A stretch of DNA of 64,000 bases from Oscillospiraceae bacterium (GCA_020024285.1 JAHHTZ010000009.1:1-64000), one strand, 5' to 3'; counted from the stretch's first letter, positions 17,937-27,028 are shown. Notes: generated from the letters alone by a model not told the origin. Numbers and translations: made by a program.

Positions 17937-18869
17937 GTGACCCTTTTGCATGATAAAACCTATCGCCATTTGTGTTCCTTTTTCTTTACCTGCGGCTTTG
18001 GACTGCTGCTGATGTACCTTTCTGCCATGCCAAGAACAAATGTTCTCGCCGCGCAGATGCCAAGCGAACCCCCCGCAGCTCCCGCCCCGCAGGAACAGAC
18101 GCAGGAGGATGCCCCCGCGCCGTCTGCCCCAAGAGCAAATTATTACGTCAAGCGCACACAGGGACTCAGCCGCGAGGAGGATCGCCTCGTCCTCGAGCCG
18201 CCCCTCGAGCTCAAAACCTCCGTCGAATATCTCACGCAGGAGCCAAGCGTTCTGCTGCATCAGGACAAAAAAGAGATCGAGAAGGTGACGCAGCTGCTGC
18301 ACAATGCCAAGCGCATCCCCGATGACAGCAAGGTGATCGCCCTGAGCAATTCCCACCCGGTCACGCTCACGCTGTCCTATGGCGACGGATACGGCAATCT
18401 GTACGTCTTTTTGGGCTACAGCGAACAGTGCAAAAAGCCGGTCACCCTCATACAGGACAACCTCAACCGCCTGTATCAGACCAAGGAATCGGTTTCGCAG
18501 ACGCTCTTCGAGCTGGCAAAACCCACCATCACCACCCTCAATGCCAAAAAAGTAAACATCTATACCACCAAACACCTGCGAAAAAAGACGCTTCATGCAC
18601 AGATCATCGAGGAAGAGGACTGCAAGCCTTTTTTAACGATGCTCAATTCGCTTAAAAAGGAGGGACGCTCTGACGATCTGAGTGCGCCCGATTACCTTGT
18701 GTGCATCATCGAAAACGGAAAATTCGAGGAGGAAGAGCGGTGGTATCTCTGGCTGCATGAAAAGGAAGTCCTGATGGCGTTTGCGTCCGATCCGTCCACC
18801 ATCTACCGCGCCGACGAGCTTACCTCGCGCAGCCTTAAAAGACAGATCAAAAAATATGCAGTATCCTAA
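17937..18869 (+). CDS. Membrane-anchored extracellular protein of unknown function
   Basis: About 310 residues. A basic N terminus precedes one hydrophobic segment (LCSFFFTCGFGLLLMYLSAM) that acts as a signal peptide or anchor. An Ala/Pro-rich linker (PSEPPAAPAPQEQTQEDAPA) follows, then a folded domain with LSNSHPVTLTLSYGDGYGNLYVFLGYS and a Lys/Glu-rich C terminus. I do not recognise the family. The start is GTG at 17937 with AAGGGA nine bases upstream. The unknown gene at 18933 follows by 63 nt on the same strand and may be cotranscribed. Confidence 0.55.
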   Translation: MTLLHDKTYRHLCSFFFTCGFGLLLMYLSAMPRTNVLAAQMPSEPPAAPAPQEQTQEDAPAPSAPRANYYVKRTQGLSREEDRLVLEPPLELKTSVEYLTQEPSVLLHQDKKEIEKVTQLLHNAKRIPDDSKVIALSNSHPVTLTLSYGDGYGNLYVFLGYSEQCKKPVTLIQDNLNRLYQTKESVSQTLFELAKPTITTLNAKKVNIYTTKHLRKKTLHAQIIEEEDCKPFLTMLNSLKKEGRSDDLSAPDYLVCIIENGKFEEEERWYLWLHEKEVLMAFASDPSTIYRADELTSRSLKRQIKKYAVS

Positions 18870-18932
18870 AATCGAACAAACGCATAGATGCACACGAACG
18901 GGGCAAAAATAATCCCGAAGGAGATAAAAACC

Positions 18933-19409
18933 ATGATTGGAATTTTTTTGCTTGGACATCAGGAAAACAGCGACCTTGCACAGATCCTCCGGCTTGCGTC
19001 GCCAAAAGCGCTCCTGTGCGAAGGAGAATTTGAGCGCATCACGGCTCCCTGCGGCATCCTGCTGCCGGGGGCTTGTTTCTCGTGCAGAAGGATCGGGCTG
19101 TGCGGCAGGTTCTGGTGCATTTTTGATTCGCAGGACAGCATTTCGGCGCGCTTTGCCAAGGAGCACGGCGTAAAAACGCTGACCTGCGGCTTTTCTCCCT
19201 ACGACACCGTCACCCTGTCCAGCATCACCCCCGAGCAGGCAGTTGTCACCCTTCAGCGGGAGATCGTCACCATCCGCGGCACCGTTGCCGAGCCCGCGGA
19301 TCACCCGGTTTTTCTGCGAAAAAGCTATTCGGCACAGAGCATCCTGCGTGCCGCGGCAGCGCTGATCCTGATGGGCTATGCACAGGAGCTGGACGGATTT
19401 TATTTTTGA
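18933..19409 (+). CDS. Conserved hypothetical protein
   Basis: A 158-residue, probably cytoplasmic protein with a cluster of cysteines in the middle (GACFSCRRIGLCGRFWC) and a C-terminal half reading LTCGFSPYDTVTLSSITPEQ and VVTLQREIVTIRGTVAEP. That half vaguely recalls Mur-ligase C-terminal domains, but the match is too weak for a call. The start at 18933 follows GAAGGAGATAAAAACC. It lies between an unknown surface protein and a spore protein gene. I cannot assign a function. Confidence 0.5.
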   Translation: MIGIFLLGHQENSDLAQILRLASPKALLCEGEFERITAPCGILLPGACFSCRRIGLCGRFWCIFDSQDSISARFAKEHGVKTLTCGFSPYDTVTLSSITPEQAVVTLQREIVTIRGTVAEPADHPVFLRKSYSAQSILRAAAALILMGYAQELDGFYF

Positions 19410-19522
19410 AGGGACAGACAAAAATTCCCTCTGATAAAAGCGCAAAAGCGTGTGATACTATTTACTGCAGACAGCAAGGAGGCAACAGAAAAATCAAATT
19501 ATTTAAAGGAGTGCTCATCATA

Positions 19523-19717
19523 ATGACCAGCAATAATAAAATCGTTGTACCCGAAGCAAAGGCAGCTATGGATAAATTCAAAATGGAAGCAGCAAGCGAA
19601 GTTGGCGTAGACCTCAAGGAAGGCTATAACGGACACCTCACCTCCCGTGAGGCTGGCTCTGTGGGCGGTCAGATGGTGAAGAAAATGATCGAAGCATACG
19701 AAAGCAAAATCAAATAG
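19523..19717 (+). CDS. Alpha/beta-type small acid-soluble spore protein
   Basis: DNA-binding protein that coats the spore chromosome and protects it from UV and heat; it is degraded at germination. The 64-residue protein has both family blocks: KMEAASEVGVDL (near the germination-protease site) and NGHLTSREAGSVGGQMVKKM. Size is typical. The ATG at 19523 follows AAAGGAGTGCTCATCATA. It has its own terminator. In known spore formers such genes depend on sigma-G; I did not identify that promoter here. It is strong evidence that the organism forms spores. Confidence 0.93.
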   Translation: MTSNNKIVVPEAKAAMDKFKMEAASEVGVDLKEGYNGHLTSREAGSVGGQMVKKMIEAYESKIK

Positions 19718-19728
19718 GATATTCCCCA

Positions 19729-19756
19729 AAAAGCAGCCGCAGGGCTGCTTTTTTTT
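19729..19756 (+). terminator. Intrinsic terminator of the SASP gene
   Basis: An 8-bp GC-rich stem (19731-19738 with 19743-19750) is followed by a T-run. Confidence 0.85.
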
Positions 19757-20176
19757 GCGCGGTGCAGTGCAGAGCACAAAAGAACAAAGGTGAGGGGAGC
19801 GCCTGCAAAGCTCGGTGCAAATCCCCGGGAAAACGAAGGGCTGCGCGAAAAATGTCGGACGCAGAAAGGGAGGGCAGAATTTTTTACACATATATTATAA
19901 CGAAATTCAGTACAAATTGCCGTATATTTGGTGATTATGATGCTTTGGAAGGGAAAAAAAGAGGATTTTATGGGTAAATATATGAAAATAGTCCGTTATG
20001 TCACTTTGCCCATTTTATGCCTTTTCATTTCCCAATTATTATGCTATAGTATGGACAATAGGGAAAATAGAAAAGATTCACATCAAAAAGCCGTGCAAGC
20101 GGCTTTTTCGGGCGGGTCTTTCTAAAAAAATTTGCTGCATTTTATGCGGCACAAACATTAAGGGAGGAAATAAACA
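19757..20176 (+). promoter_or_regulatory. Long leader region upstream of the surface-protein gene
   Basis: This 420-bp gap holds several possible elements. A GC-rich part (about 19757-19880) contains a CTGCG/CGCAG hairpin and the string CTCGGTGCAAATCC, which recalls a cobalamin-riboswitch segment but lacks the B12 box. A small open frame (19970-20125, 51 residues, AGAGGA four bases before the ATG) would encode one hydrophobic segment. A perfect hairpin, 20085-20093 with 20100-20108, ends in a short T-run and lies 69 bp before the surface-protein start; it could attenuate or stabilise that message. Confidence 0.45.
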
Positions 20177-22600
20177 ATGGACATGAAAAAATCTCTTTCT
20201 GTGCTGATCACCGTTTCCATGCTCGCAAGCATGGCAGCACCAGCTATGGCACAGGAGTACAAAGCAACCGCAACTGTAAGCAATGATATTATGGTGCTGG
20301 CAAATGAGTACACCGTAGAAACAACAGGTCTGAATAAGACCAACTTTACAGAAGATCAAGCAACAGTAGGTGCAGAAGTTGGTACAGTAAGTGTAACAGG
20401 TGATGATGCAACTACAGCAAACTTGACCCTGTCTGTAATCAACGAAAAAGATGAGTCTGTAAATGAAAACTTTTCAGTAGATTCTAATTCTAAGACAGTA
20501 ACCCTGAAAAAGAAACTGACTAAAGGCACATACAAATTCAGAATCAAAGCTGAAAATGATGGCAAGAGCAAATCCGGTATCTCTGAAGTAGTTACTGTAG
20601 AAGTTACAAAAGCAGCTGACAAACAGGAAACAAATGTAAGTGCTGTTGCACTTCAGGGCAACAATGCTGCTAAGTTTACAGTTGACCAGGATCTCTCCAG
20701 TGTAGCAAGCAGTATTGCAGAATCTGAGCTTCAGAAAATCACTATTACTGATGATGAAGGCAGTGCACTTAAATTCGGTACTGCAGCAGCAGATACTACT
20801 TCTTTGACTTTGACACTCAAATCCGGCGAGTTCAAAACAGGCAAGAAATATACCTTTACAGGTCTTGATCTGGTAGCTGTAGATGGCTTTACACTCAAAG
20901 CACAGGGCGAACTGAGCTTTACTGTTCCTGCTGCAGATACTGAGGTAACTCTTGGCGCAGTAACATTCGAAAATGAAACTACAGCTAAAATTGCTGTAAC
21001 TGGTGTTACAGATGCAGATGGATTTAAGACAGCATTTGATACAGTTAAATCCAATATTACAGTTAAAGGTCAGGGAGACCCAACAATTGATGCAGCTAAG
21101 ACTTCTTTTGCAGACAATACAATCACTGTGACACTTAATTCCGGCAAAACATTTACAGATAAGCAAGCATACACCTTTGATTTCACAAGTGCAGTTCCAG
21201 CTGGATACACTTGGAAAGCACCAAGTGTACAGGGAACATACAATGCTACTCCAGCTCCATCTGTAGCAACCAATGTAACCTTCGAACCAGCTACATATAG
21301 CAAAGATACAAAAAAAGTAGTTCTGACTACAAACACACCAAGCGTTGACCTGACAAAAGGTAATGCTCTTCAGGGCAAGGTTACTGTTGAAGGTGTAACA
21401 ACCCAGCCAACAGTAGATATCGCGCAGAATACCATTACTTTGGACTTTACAAATGCTCCATTGACAAATGATACAACCAGCGCTAAAAAATACACTGTAA
21501 AATTTGACGGTGATAACGGCGTTGAATTCGGCGATCCAGATGCTAAATTCAAAGTAACAACAGCTGAATTTACTGTAGAGGGTACACAGGCTCCAGACGC
21601 AGTAACAGCAACCTATACAAGCAAGCCTATTGAAGTTGCTCCTGGTGCTACTGTAGCTGAAGGTACCAAAGTTGCAGACGCTCCTACACTGTCCAATAAC
21701 GCTACTGCAAAGAGCTATGCTCTGAAAGAAGCAAGCGACAATCTGGATGTTAAACCTGATGGCACAATCGTTACCAAAAAAGCTCTTGGTAAAGGTTCTT
21801 ACACAGTAACTGTTAATGTTACACTTAACGATGCCAGCAGTACAGTAGTTGCAGCTCCATTCACACTGACTATTAACGAAAAATCCACAACCCCAGATCA
21901 GGGCGGCTCTACTGGCGGCAGCAGCAGCTCCAGCTCTAACAGACATGACCGTGACGACGATGACAGACATTCCAACAGATACAATGGTTCTTCCAGCGTA
22001 AAAGCTGACAAAACCACATCTAACGTAAACAAAGATGGTTCTGTTGATACCAAAGACGTTGTTGCAGAAGTTAAGAGCGACATCACCTCCAATAACAAAA
22101 ACTCTTCTGTTCTCGTAGAAAATGCGAAAACCGTTTCTGCTTCTACTCTGAAAGAAATGGCTCAGGCAGCTTCTACCAAAGGCGGCACAGCTACTCTGAT
22201 GGCTGATACCGTAATCAAAGGCAAAACAGAAGGCAGACTCTACATCGATGCTGCAAAAGCTGCTAACCTCAAAGGCGAAATCAAACTGGGCGTAAGCACT
22301 TCTTCTAAAACAGCTCTGTCTGTAGAGAAACTGTTCCACAAATACTTCAAGAACGACATCGAAGTTCTCACCCTGTCTCACAACGGCGGCTTCGGTATGT
22401 CTGTACGCGTTGCAGTAAAAGCTGATCTGAGCGGCATGAACAAAAACACCCTCAAATTCTACAGCTACAACCGTGCTAAAAACACCTACTACCAGCTCAC
22501 CAATGTGAACTACAAGATCGACTCCCACGGCTTTGTACACTTCACAACCAGCGTTGGCGGCGACATCATCATCACCGACGCTCCTCTGACCAGCAAATAA
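20177..22600 (+). CDS. Large secreted surface protein with Ig-like repeats
   Basis: An 807-residue exported protein with a clear signal peptide (MKKSLSVLITVSMLASMAA, cleavage near AMA-QE). About residues 30-570 are Thr/Val/Ala-rich beta-type segments of roughly 80-100 residues, such as VTLKKKLTKGTYKFRIKAE and TLKSGEFKTGKKYTFTGLDL, typical of cell-surface Ig-like or S-layer modules. A Gly/Ser-rich hinge and a charged Asp/His/Arg run (about 575-605) lead to a C-terminal domain of about 200 residues. There is no Cys and no LPXTG, SLH or obvious cell-wall-binding repeat. The last third uses clearly different codons from the repeats. The start follows AAGGGAGGAAATAAAC. The protein is probably abundant and extracellular. 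Confidence 0.7.
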   Translation: MDMKKSLSVLITVSMLASMAAPAMAQEYKATATVSNDIMVLANEYTVETTGLNKTNFTEDQATVGAEVGTVSVTGDDATTANLTLSVINEKDESVNENFSVDSNSKTVTLKKKLTKGTYKFRIKAENDGKSKSGISEVVTVEVTKAADKQETNVSAVALQGNNAAKFTVDQDLSSVASSIAESELQKITITDDEGSALKFGTAAADTTSLTLTLKSGEFKTGKKYTFTGLDLVAVDGFTLKAQGELSFTVPAADTEVTLGAVTFENETTAKIAVTGVTDADGFKTAFDTVKSNITVKGQGDPTIDAAKTSFADNTITVTLNSGKTFTDKQAYTFDFTSAVPAGYTWKAPSVQGTYNATPAPSVATNVTFEPATYSKDTKKVVLTTNTPSVDLTKGNALQGKVTVEGVTTQPTVDIAQNTITLDFTNAPLTNDTTSAKKYTVKFDGDNGVEFGDPDAKFKVTTAEFTVEGTQAPDAVTATYTSKPIEVAPGATVAEGTKVADAPTLSNNATAKSYALKEASDNLDVKPDGTIVTKKALGKGSYTVTVNVTLNDASSTVVAAPFTLTINEKSTTPDQGGSTGGSSSSSSNRHDRDDDDRHSNRYNGSSSVKADKTTSNVNKDGSVDTKDVVAEVKSDITSNNKNSSVLVENAKTVSASTLKEMAQAASTKGGTATLMADTVIKGKTEGRLYIDAAKAANLKGEIKLGVSTSSKTALSVEKLFHKYFKNDIEVLTLSHNGGFGMSVRVAVKADLSGMNKNTLKFYSYNRAKNTYYQLTNVNYKIDSHGFVHFTTSVGGDIIITDAPLTSK

Positions 22601-22602
22601 TA

Positions 22603-22732
22603 GTTGATGCATAAAATGCATCAACCATCCTGAGAATGGAACAAAGTCCAATTCTCGGCTGGAAGTGGATTTCCGGGTTGGAAGTTAACAGCAATCAAAA
22701 ACAGGACTGCATTTTGCAGCCCTGTTTTTTTA
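22603..22732 (+). terminator. Three hairpins ending the surface-protein transcript
   Basis: A perfect 10-bp stem (22603-22612 with 22616-22625) without a U-run, then a GAGAAT/ATTCTC hairpin (about 22632-22656), then a true terminator at 22699-22732 ending in T7. The first two may protect the 3' end of an abundant mRNA. Confidence 0.75.
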
Positions 22733-22828
22733 TGCCCTGCTGCCTTTGGCAAAAGAAACAATATTGACAAGCAAGTGCAAAGCAGAGTACACTAAGCATA
22801 GAACCGTAAGAAAAGAGGACGTGAGCCG

Positions 22829-23845
22829 ATGAAGTATAAAAAATCACTCTGCATATTCCTGACCCTTCTGCTTGTATTTTCGCTTGTGGGATGCAAAAAG
22901 AAGGAGGAAGAGCCTGCCCCGCCGCCCGATCCCAACTTCCCCGTGACGCTGGATTTGAATGGCGAAAGCATCACCATCGAGAACAAGCCGGAGCAGGTGG
23001 TGTCGCTGTCGCCAGCCATCACGACGCTGCTCTATGAGCTGGGCGCACAGGATGTGCTGGGGGGCGTGAGCTCCTATGCACCGGAGCAGGCGAAGGAGAA
23101 AACCGATTGCGGCACGGCACAGGCGGTGGATCTTGAGGCAGTCAAGGACGTAAAGCCGCAGCTCCTGCTCACCGATACCCCGCTTTTGGCAGAGCAGCTG
23201 ACGGCATTGTATCAGATGGACGTGGAGGTGCTGCTGCTGCGCCGCCCCACAACGACCGAGGAGGTGCTGGGACGCGCAAAGACCGTGTCGCTTGCCCTCT
23301 ACGGCAAGGAGGACGGCGAAAAGGCGGCGCAGGACTACGCAAAGCAATGGAACGAAGCATGGGAGCCGCTGCAAAAAGCCGCCGACACCATCGGGGAGAG
23401 CGGCAAAAAATCTGCCATCCTGTTGGGGCAGCTTGATTTTACGGTTGCCACCAGCGACAGCTTTGAGGGGAAGATGCTCTCGCGCCTTGGATTCGAAAAC
23501 CTTGGCGACGCGGGCAGCCACTGGGTGATCGAGGCGGAATCGGTGACGGAGTGGGACCCGCAGATCATCTTCTACGACAGCCGCATTTCCGAGGAGGACA
23601 TCAAGGCGCGTGACGTATACAAGGAGAGTCAGGCGGTGAAGGCGGGCGCGCTGTGCCCGGTGGAATGGGGCGCGCTGCAAACCCAGACCCTGCAAACGCT
23701 GAAGCAATACGAGGCGATGGTGCGCTATGCTTACCCCGACGCCTTGGAGAGCGTCCAGACGCAGGAGGACGCAGACAGCCCGGCGCAGGATGGGGAAGAA
23801 TCGGAAAGCAGCACAGACTCCGACGAATCCAAAGACAAAGAATAA
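22829..23845 (+). CDS. Metallophore/cobalamin-type ABC substrate-binding lipoprotein
   Basis: A 338-residue binding protein of the BtuF/FhuD helical type. The lipoprotein signal peptide ends in the lipobox LVGC at about residues 18-21. The family start (ENKPEQVVSLSPAITTLLYE, then LGAQDVLGGVSSYA) and the central VKDVKPQLLLTDTPL with a long connecting helix are visible. The C terminus is an acidic Ser/Asp/Glu tail. The ligand (vitamin B12, haem or ferric siderophore) cannot be read from sequence. No permease or matching ATPase is adjacent; the ABC ATPase downstream is convergent and of another class. Confidence 0.85.
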   Translation: MKYKKSLCIFLTLLLVFSLVGCKKKEEEPAPPPDPNFPVTLDLNGESITIENKPEQVVSLSPAITTLLYELGAQDVLGGVSSYAPEQAKEKTDCGTAQAVDLEAVKDVKPQLLLTDTPLLAEQLTALYQMDVEVLLLRRPTTTEEVLGRAKTVSLALYGKEDGEKAAQDYAKQWNEAWEPLQKAADTIGESGKKSAILLGQLDFTVATSDSFEGKMLSRLGFENLGDAGSHWVIEAESVTEWDPQIIFYDSRISEEDIKARDVYKESQAVKAGALCPVEWGALQTQTLQTLKQYEAMVRYAYPDALESVQTQEDADSPAQDGEESESSTDSDESKDKE

Positions 23846-23850
23846 GCGCG

Positions 23851-23894
23851 AGCAAAACCCCCTCTGCCCCATATGGGGCAGAGGGGGTTTTGCT
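23851..23894. terminator. Bidirectional intrinsic terminator
   Basis: A perfect 20-bp stem (23851-23870 with 23875-23894) with an ATAT loop separates two convergent genes. Confidence 0.9.
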
Positions 23895-23900
23895 TGGGAG

Positions 23901-24683
23901 CTATTGTGCTGCCTGCTGCCTATCCGCCGTGAGGAAGCCGTTTTCGATTTGCAGCACACGGGGCGCATCGGCGGCGATGCGGGGATCGTGCGTGATGAGG
24001 ATGATGGTATTTCCCTGCGCGTTGAGGCTGCGCAGCAGAGCGAGGACGCTCTGCGCGCTTGCGGAATCGAGGTTGCCTGTGGGCTCGTCCGCGAGGATGC
24101 AGGAGGGACCGAAAGCGATGGTACGGGCGATGGCGGTGCGCTGCTGCTGCCCGCCCGAAAGCTGGTGCGGGAGGTGGCTGAGGCGATTCCCCAGCCCCAC
24201 CTGTTCGAGCGCAGCAAGGGCGCGCTGGCGGCGCTGCTTTGCAGAGAGCTTTGTGTACAGGAGGGGGAGCTCGACGTTTTCGAGGCAGGTGAGGGTGGGG
24301 ATGAGGTTGTAGCCCTGAAAGATGAATCCGAGCATGCTGCCGCGCAGTGCGGTGCGCTGGGCATCGGTGAGGGAAAAAACATCCTGTCCGTTGAGCAGAT
24401 AGGTCCCGCGGGTGGGGCGGTCCAGGCAGCCGAGAATGTTCATGAGGGTCGATTTTCCCGAGCCGGACTGCCCTGTGATGGCGACAAATTCGCCTGCTTC
24501 CACTGTGAGCGATACCTCGTGCAGAGCCGTGACAGTATCCGAATCGATGGTGTATTCCTTTGTGATTTTATCGAGTTTAAGCAATGAGCCGATGGCGATC
24601 CGCCCCTTTCCAAGCGCTGATACAGAGCGATACTGAAAGATAGGATTTCCCACAGGGGCACGATTTATACGTGAAACTATCAT
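23901..24683 (-). CDS. ABC transporter ATP-binding protein, MacB/LolD type
   Basis: Cytoplasmic ATPase subunit. Walker A GQSGSGKSTLMNILG, the signature LSGGQQQRTAIARTIA, Walker B CILADEPTGNLDS and the switch LITHDPRIA are all intact. The pattern, with the NLD sequence after Walker B, fits the MacB/LolD/FtsE group that pairs with FtsX-like permeases. No such permease lies beside it, so it is an orphan here. The start is uncertain: homology begins at about residue 34 (LLKLDKITKEYTI), where an in-frame TTG lies at 24584, but the nearest upstream ATG is 24683. The C terminus is complete. Confidence 0.85.
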   Translation of the reverse strand: MIVSRINRAPVGNPIFQYRSVSALGKGRIAIGSLLKLDKITKEYTIDSDTVTALHEVSLTVEAGEFVAITGQSGSGKSTLMNILGCLDRPTRGTYLLNGQDVFSLTDAQRTALRGSMLGFIFQGYNLIPTLTCLENVELPLLYTKLSAKQRRQRALAALEQVGLGNRLSHLPHQLSGGQQQRTAIARTIAFGPSCILADEPTGNLDSASAQSVLALLRSLNAQGNTIILITHDPRIAADAPRVLQIENGFLTADRQQAAQ

Positions 24684-24777
24684 AAAAATTCGAATTATTG
24701 TGGCTGTATTTAGTTAATATGTATAATATCCTTTCTGTAATTTCTACACAGAATCTCCTTTTTTCGTCCGAGAAACC

Positions 24778-24806
24778 TTGAAAAATTCGTCAATTCTCAT
24801 TATAAT
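24778..24806 (+). promoter_or_regulatory. Promoter of the EF-G-like gene
   Basis: TTGAAA (24778-24783), 17-bp spacer, TATAAT (24801-24806). The start would lie near 24813, giving a leader of about 115 nt with a small GC-rich hairpin before the ribosome binding site. Confidence 0.75.
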
Positions 24807-24929
24807 TGAATAGTAATCGAAAAAAATATGAGTAAAAATTATAGAAATTCAACATATATCTTTCGATTTCTCCCAATCTGTTGGGGAGCCGCCGAGCGAT
24901 TCGGCACATCATGAAAGGGGCGATTCACT

Positions 24930-26999
24930 ATGAAACAATATCTCGCAGGAAGGATTCGTAACGTAGCATTGGCAGGGCATTCCGATTCAGGAAAGACATC
25001 CCTTGCCGAGGCAATGTTGTATAAAACCGGTACCATCGAGCGTCTGGGCAAAACAGCAGAGGGAAATACTGTTTGCGACAGCGACTCCGAATCCATCAAG
25101 AGAAAGGCTTCTGTTGCCTCTTCTGTTGCTCCGTTTGCATGGGGCTCCACAAAGATCAATGTGCTGGACACTCCCGGACTGTTCGATTTTGAGGCAGGTC
25201 TTTACGAGGGGCTGCGCCCGGCGGAATCTGTTTTGATCGCAGTATCCGGAAAAGACGGCGTCAGCGTCGGTACAGAAAAAGCATACCGTCTGGCAAAGAA
25301 ACAGAACAAAGCGACAATGTTCTTTGTAAGCAAGCTCGATGTAGAGCACAGCGATTTTTATAAAGTTTTGGAAGAGCTGAAAACACAGTTCGGTCCAAGC
25401 GTGTGCCCGATCGTTGTTCCATACAGCGAAAACGATAAGGTTCAGTGCTATATCAGCCTGATCGACCACAAAGCATACAAATATGATGCAAAGGGCGAGC
25501 CATCCGAGGTAGAGATGCCGGATATGGGACACCGTCTGGAAGGCTTGATGGCTGCAATTTCCGAGGCTGTTGCAGAAGCAGACGAGGAATTGTTTGAGAA
25601 ATACTTCTCCGGCGAACAGTTTACAAGAGATGAACTGATCCGCGGAATTCATAACGGCGTGAACAACGGAGCGATCTCCCCGGTACTGTGCGGCTCCTGC
25701 GTGACCCTCGAAGGCATCGATATGCTGCTGGATGCTGTTGTTGACCTGCTTCCATCCCCATGGGAAAAGGGCAGCGAGGTGGCAGAGGATGCACATGGAG
25801 AAATCGTTGAGGTAAAATGCACCGACGAAGCTCCCTTGTCTGCATATGTATTCAAGACAGTTGCCGATCCGTTTGTCGGAAAATTGTCGTACATCAAGGT
25901 AGTTTCCGGTAAATTGGGTCAGGATTCTGCCCCAATCAATGCACGCACCGGTCAACCGGAGCGTCTGGGCAAAATCGTGTACATGCGCGGCAAAAAGCAG
26001 GAGGATACAGCATACATCACAGCCGGTGATATCGGTGCTGTAACGAAGCTCGCAACCGCTTTGAGCGGCGACAGCCTGTGCGATGCAAAACAGCTCGTAA
26101 AATTTGAGCAGACCCCATTCCCGCGTCCATGCTATTCGAGAGCGATCCAGAATAAGGATAAAGCAGACGAAAGCAAGATCGCATCCGTAATCCAGAGAAT
26201 ACTGGAAGAAGATCCAACCATCGGATACGAAAACAATGTGGAAACAAAGCAGCAGATCATCAGCGGTCTGGGCGAACAGCATCTTGATGTTGTGGCTTCC
26301 AAAATGAAAAATAAATTCGGCATCGAAATCACCCTCGACCAGCCTCGTGTTGCATATCGTGAAACGATCCGCAAGAAAGTAAAGGTTCAGGGCCGCCATA
26401 AGAAACAGTCCGGCGGTCATGGCCAGTTTGGTGACGTTTGGATCGAATTTGAGCCAACAGTCGGTGACTTTGTATTTGAAGAGAAGGTATTCGGCGGTGC
26501 TGTACCAAAGAACTTCTTCCCAGCTGTTGAAAAGGGATTGCAGGAAAGCATCAAAAAAGGTACGATTGCAGGTTACCCGGTTGTAGGCTTGAAGGCAACT
26601 CTGGTGGACGGCTCTTACCATCCGGTCGATTCTTCGGAAATGTCCTTTAAAATGGCAGCTTCTCTGGCATTTAAGGCAGGTATCCCGGATGCATCCCCTG
26701 TTTTGCTCGAACCGATCGGCAGCCTGAGCGCATACGTTCCGGACGGAAATACCGGCGATATCATCGGCGAACTCAACAAACGCCGCGGCAGAGTTTTGGG
26801 CATGAATCCATCCGAAGACGGCTTGCAGGAAGTAGTAGCAGACGTTCCAATGAGCGAGATGTCCGATTTTGCAACCGCAATGCGCTCCCTGACACAGGGT
26901 CGCGGGTACTTCACCCTCGAATTTGCCCGCTATGAGCAGCTCCCAAGCAACCTCGAAGCAAAGGTGATCGAGGATGCTGCAAAACGCGGCGAGGAATAG
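24930..26999 (+). CDS. Elongation factor G-like GTPase (EF-G-2 type)
   Basis: A 689-residue five-domain translational GTPase related to EF-G. The P-loop is GHSDSGKTS, G3 reads DTPGLFDFEAG and G4 reads SKLD, whereas canonical EF-G has AHIDAGKTT, DTPGHVDF and NKMD. The switch-II His that activates hydrolysis is replaced by Leu, and the RGITI switch-I motif is RKASV. Domains II-V are recognisable (KKQSGGHGQFGDVWIE, GYPVVGLKATLVDGSYH). Such divergence is seen in the EF-G-2 group, whose role is unclear; some members still work in translation. It is a single gene with its own promoter and terminator. Confidence 0.85.
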   Translation: MKQYLAGRIRNVALAGHSDSGKTSLAEAMLYKTGTIERLGKTAEGNTVCDSDSESIKRKASVASSVAPFAWGSTKINVLDTPGLFDFEAGLYEGLRPAESVLIAVSGKDGVSVGTEKAYRLAKKQNKATMFFVSKLDVEHSDFYKVLEELKTQFGPSVCPIVVPYSENDKVQCYISLIDHKAYKYDAKGEPSEVEMPDMGHRLEGLMAAISEAVAEADEELFEKYFSGEQFTRDELIRGIHNGVNNGAISPVLCGSCVTLEGIDMLLDAVVDLLPSPWEKGSEVAEDAHGEIVEVKCTDEAPLSAYVFKTVADPFVGKLSYIKVVSGKLGQDSAPINARTGQPERLGKIVYMRGKKQEDTAYITAGDIGAVTKLATALSGDSLCDAKQLVKFEQTPFPRPCYSRAIQNKDKADESKIASVIQRILEEDPTIGYENNVETKQQIISGLGEQHLDVVASKMKNKFGIEITLDQPRVAYRETIRKKVKVQGRHKKQSGGHGQFGDVWIEFEPTVGDFVFEEKVFGGAVPKNFFPAVEKGLQESIKKGTIAGYPVVGLKATLVDGSYHPVDSSEMSFKMAASLAFKAGIPDASPVLLEPIGSLSAYVPDGNTGDIIGELNKRRGRVLGMNPSEDGLQEVVADVPMSEMSDFATAMRSLTQGRGYFTLEFARYEQLPSNLEAKVIEDAAKRGEE

Positions 27000-27028
27000 A
27001 TCGTATTTCAGAACAATAAAATCAATCA

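Noticed and set aside
19781..19880. Cobalamin-riboswitch-like string before the surface-protein gene
   Set aside because: CTCGGTGCAAATCC resembles one conserved segment, but the B12 box and the expected stems are missing and the gene is not a cobalamin gene.
20474..22651. Long minus-strand frame opposite the surface-protein gene
   Set aside because: It is a Cys/Ser-rich shadow of the repeat codons and has no start signal; the plus strand has a signal peptide and a strong ribosome binding site.
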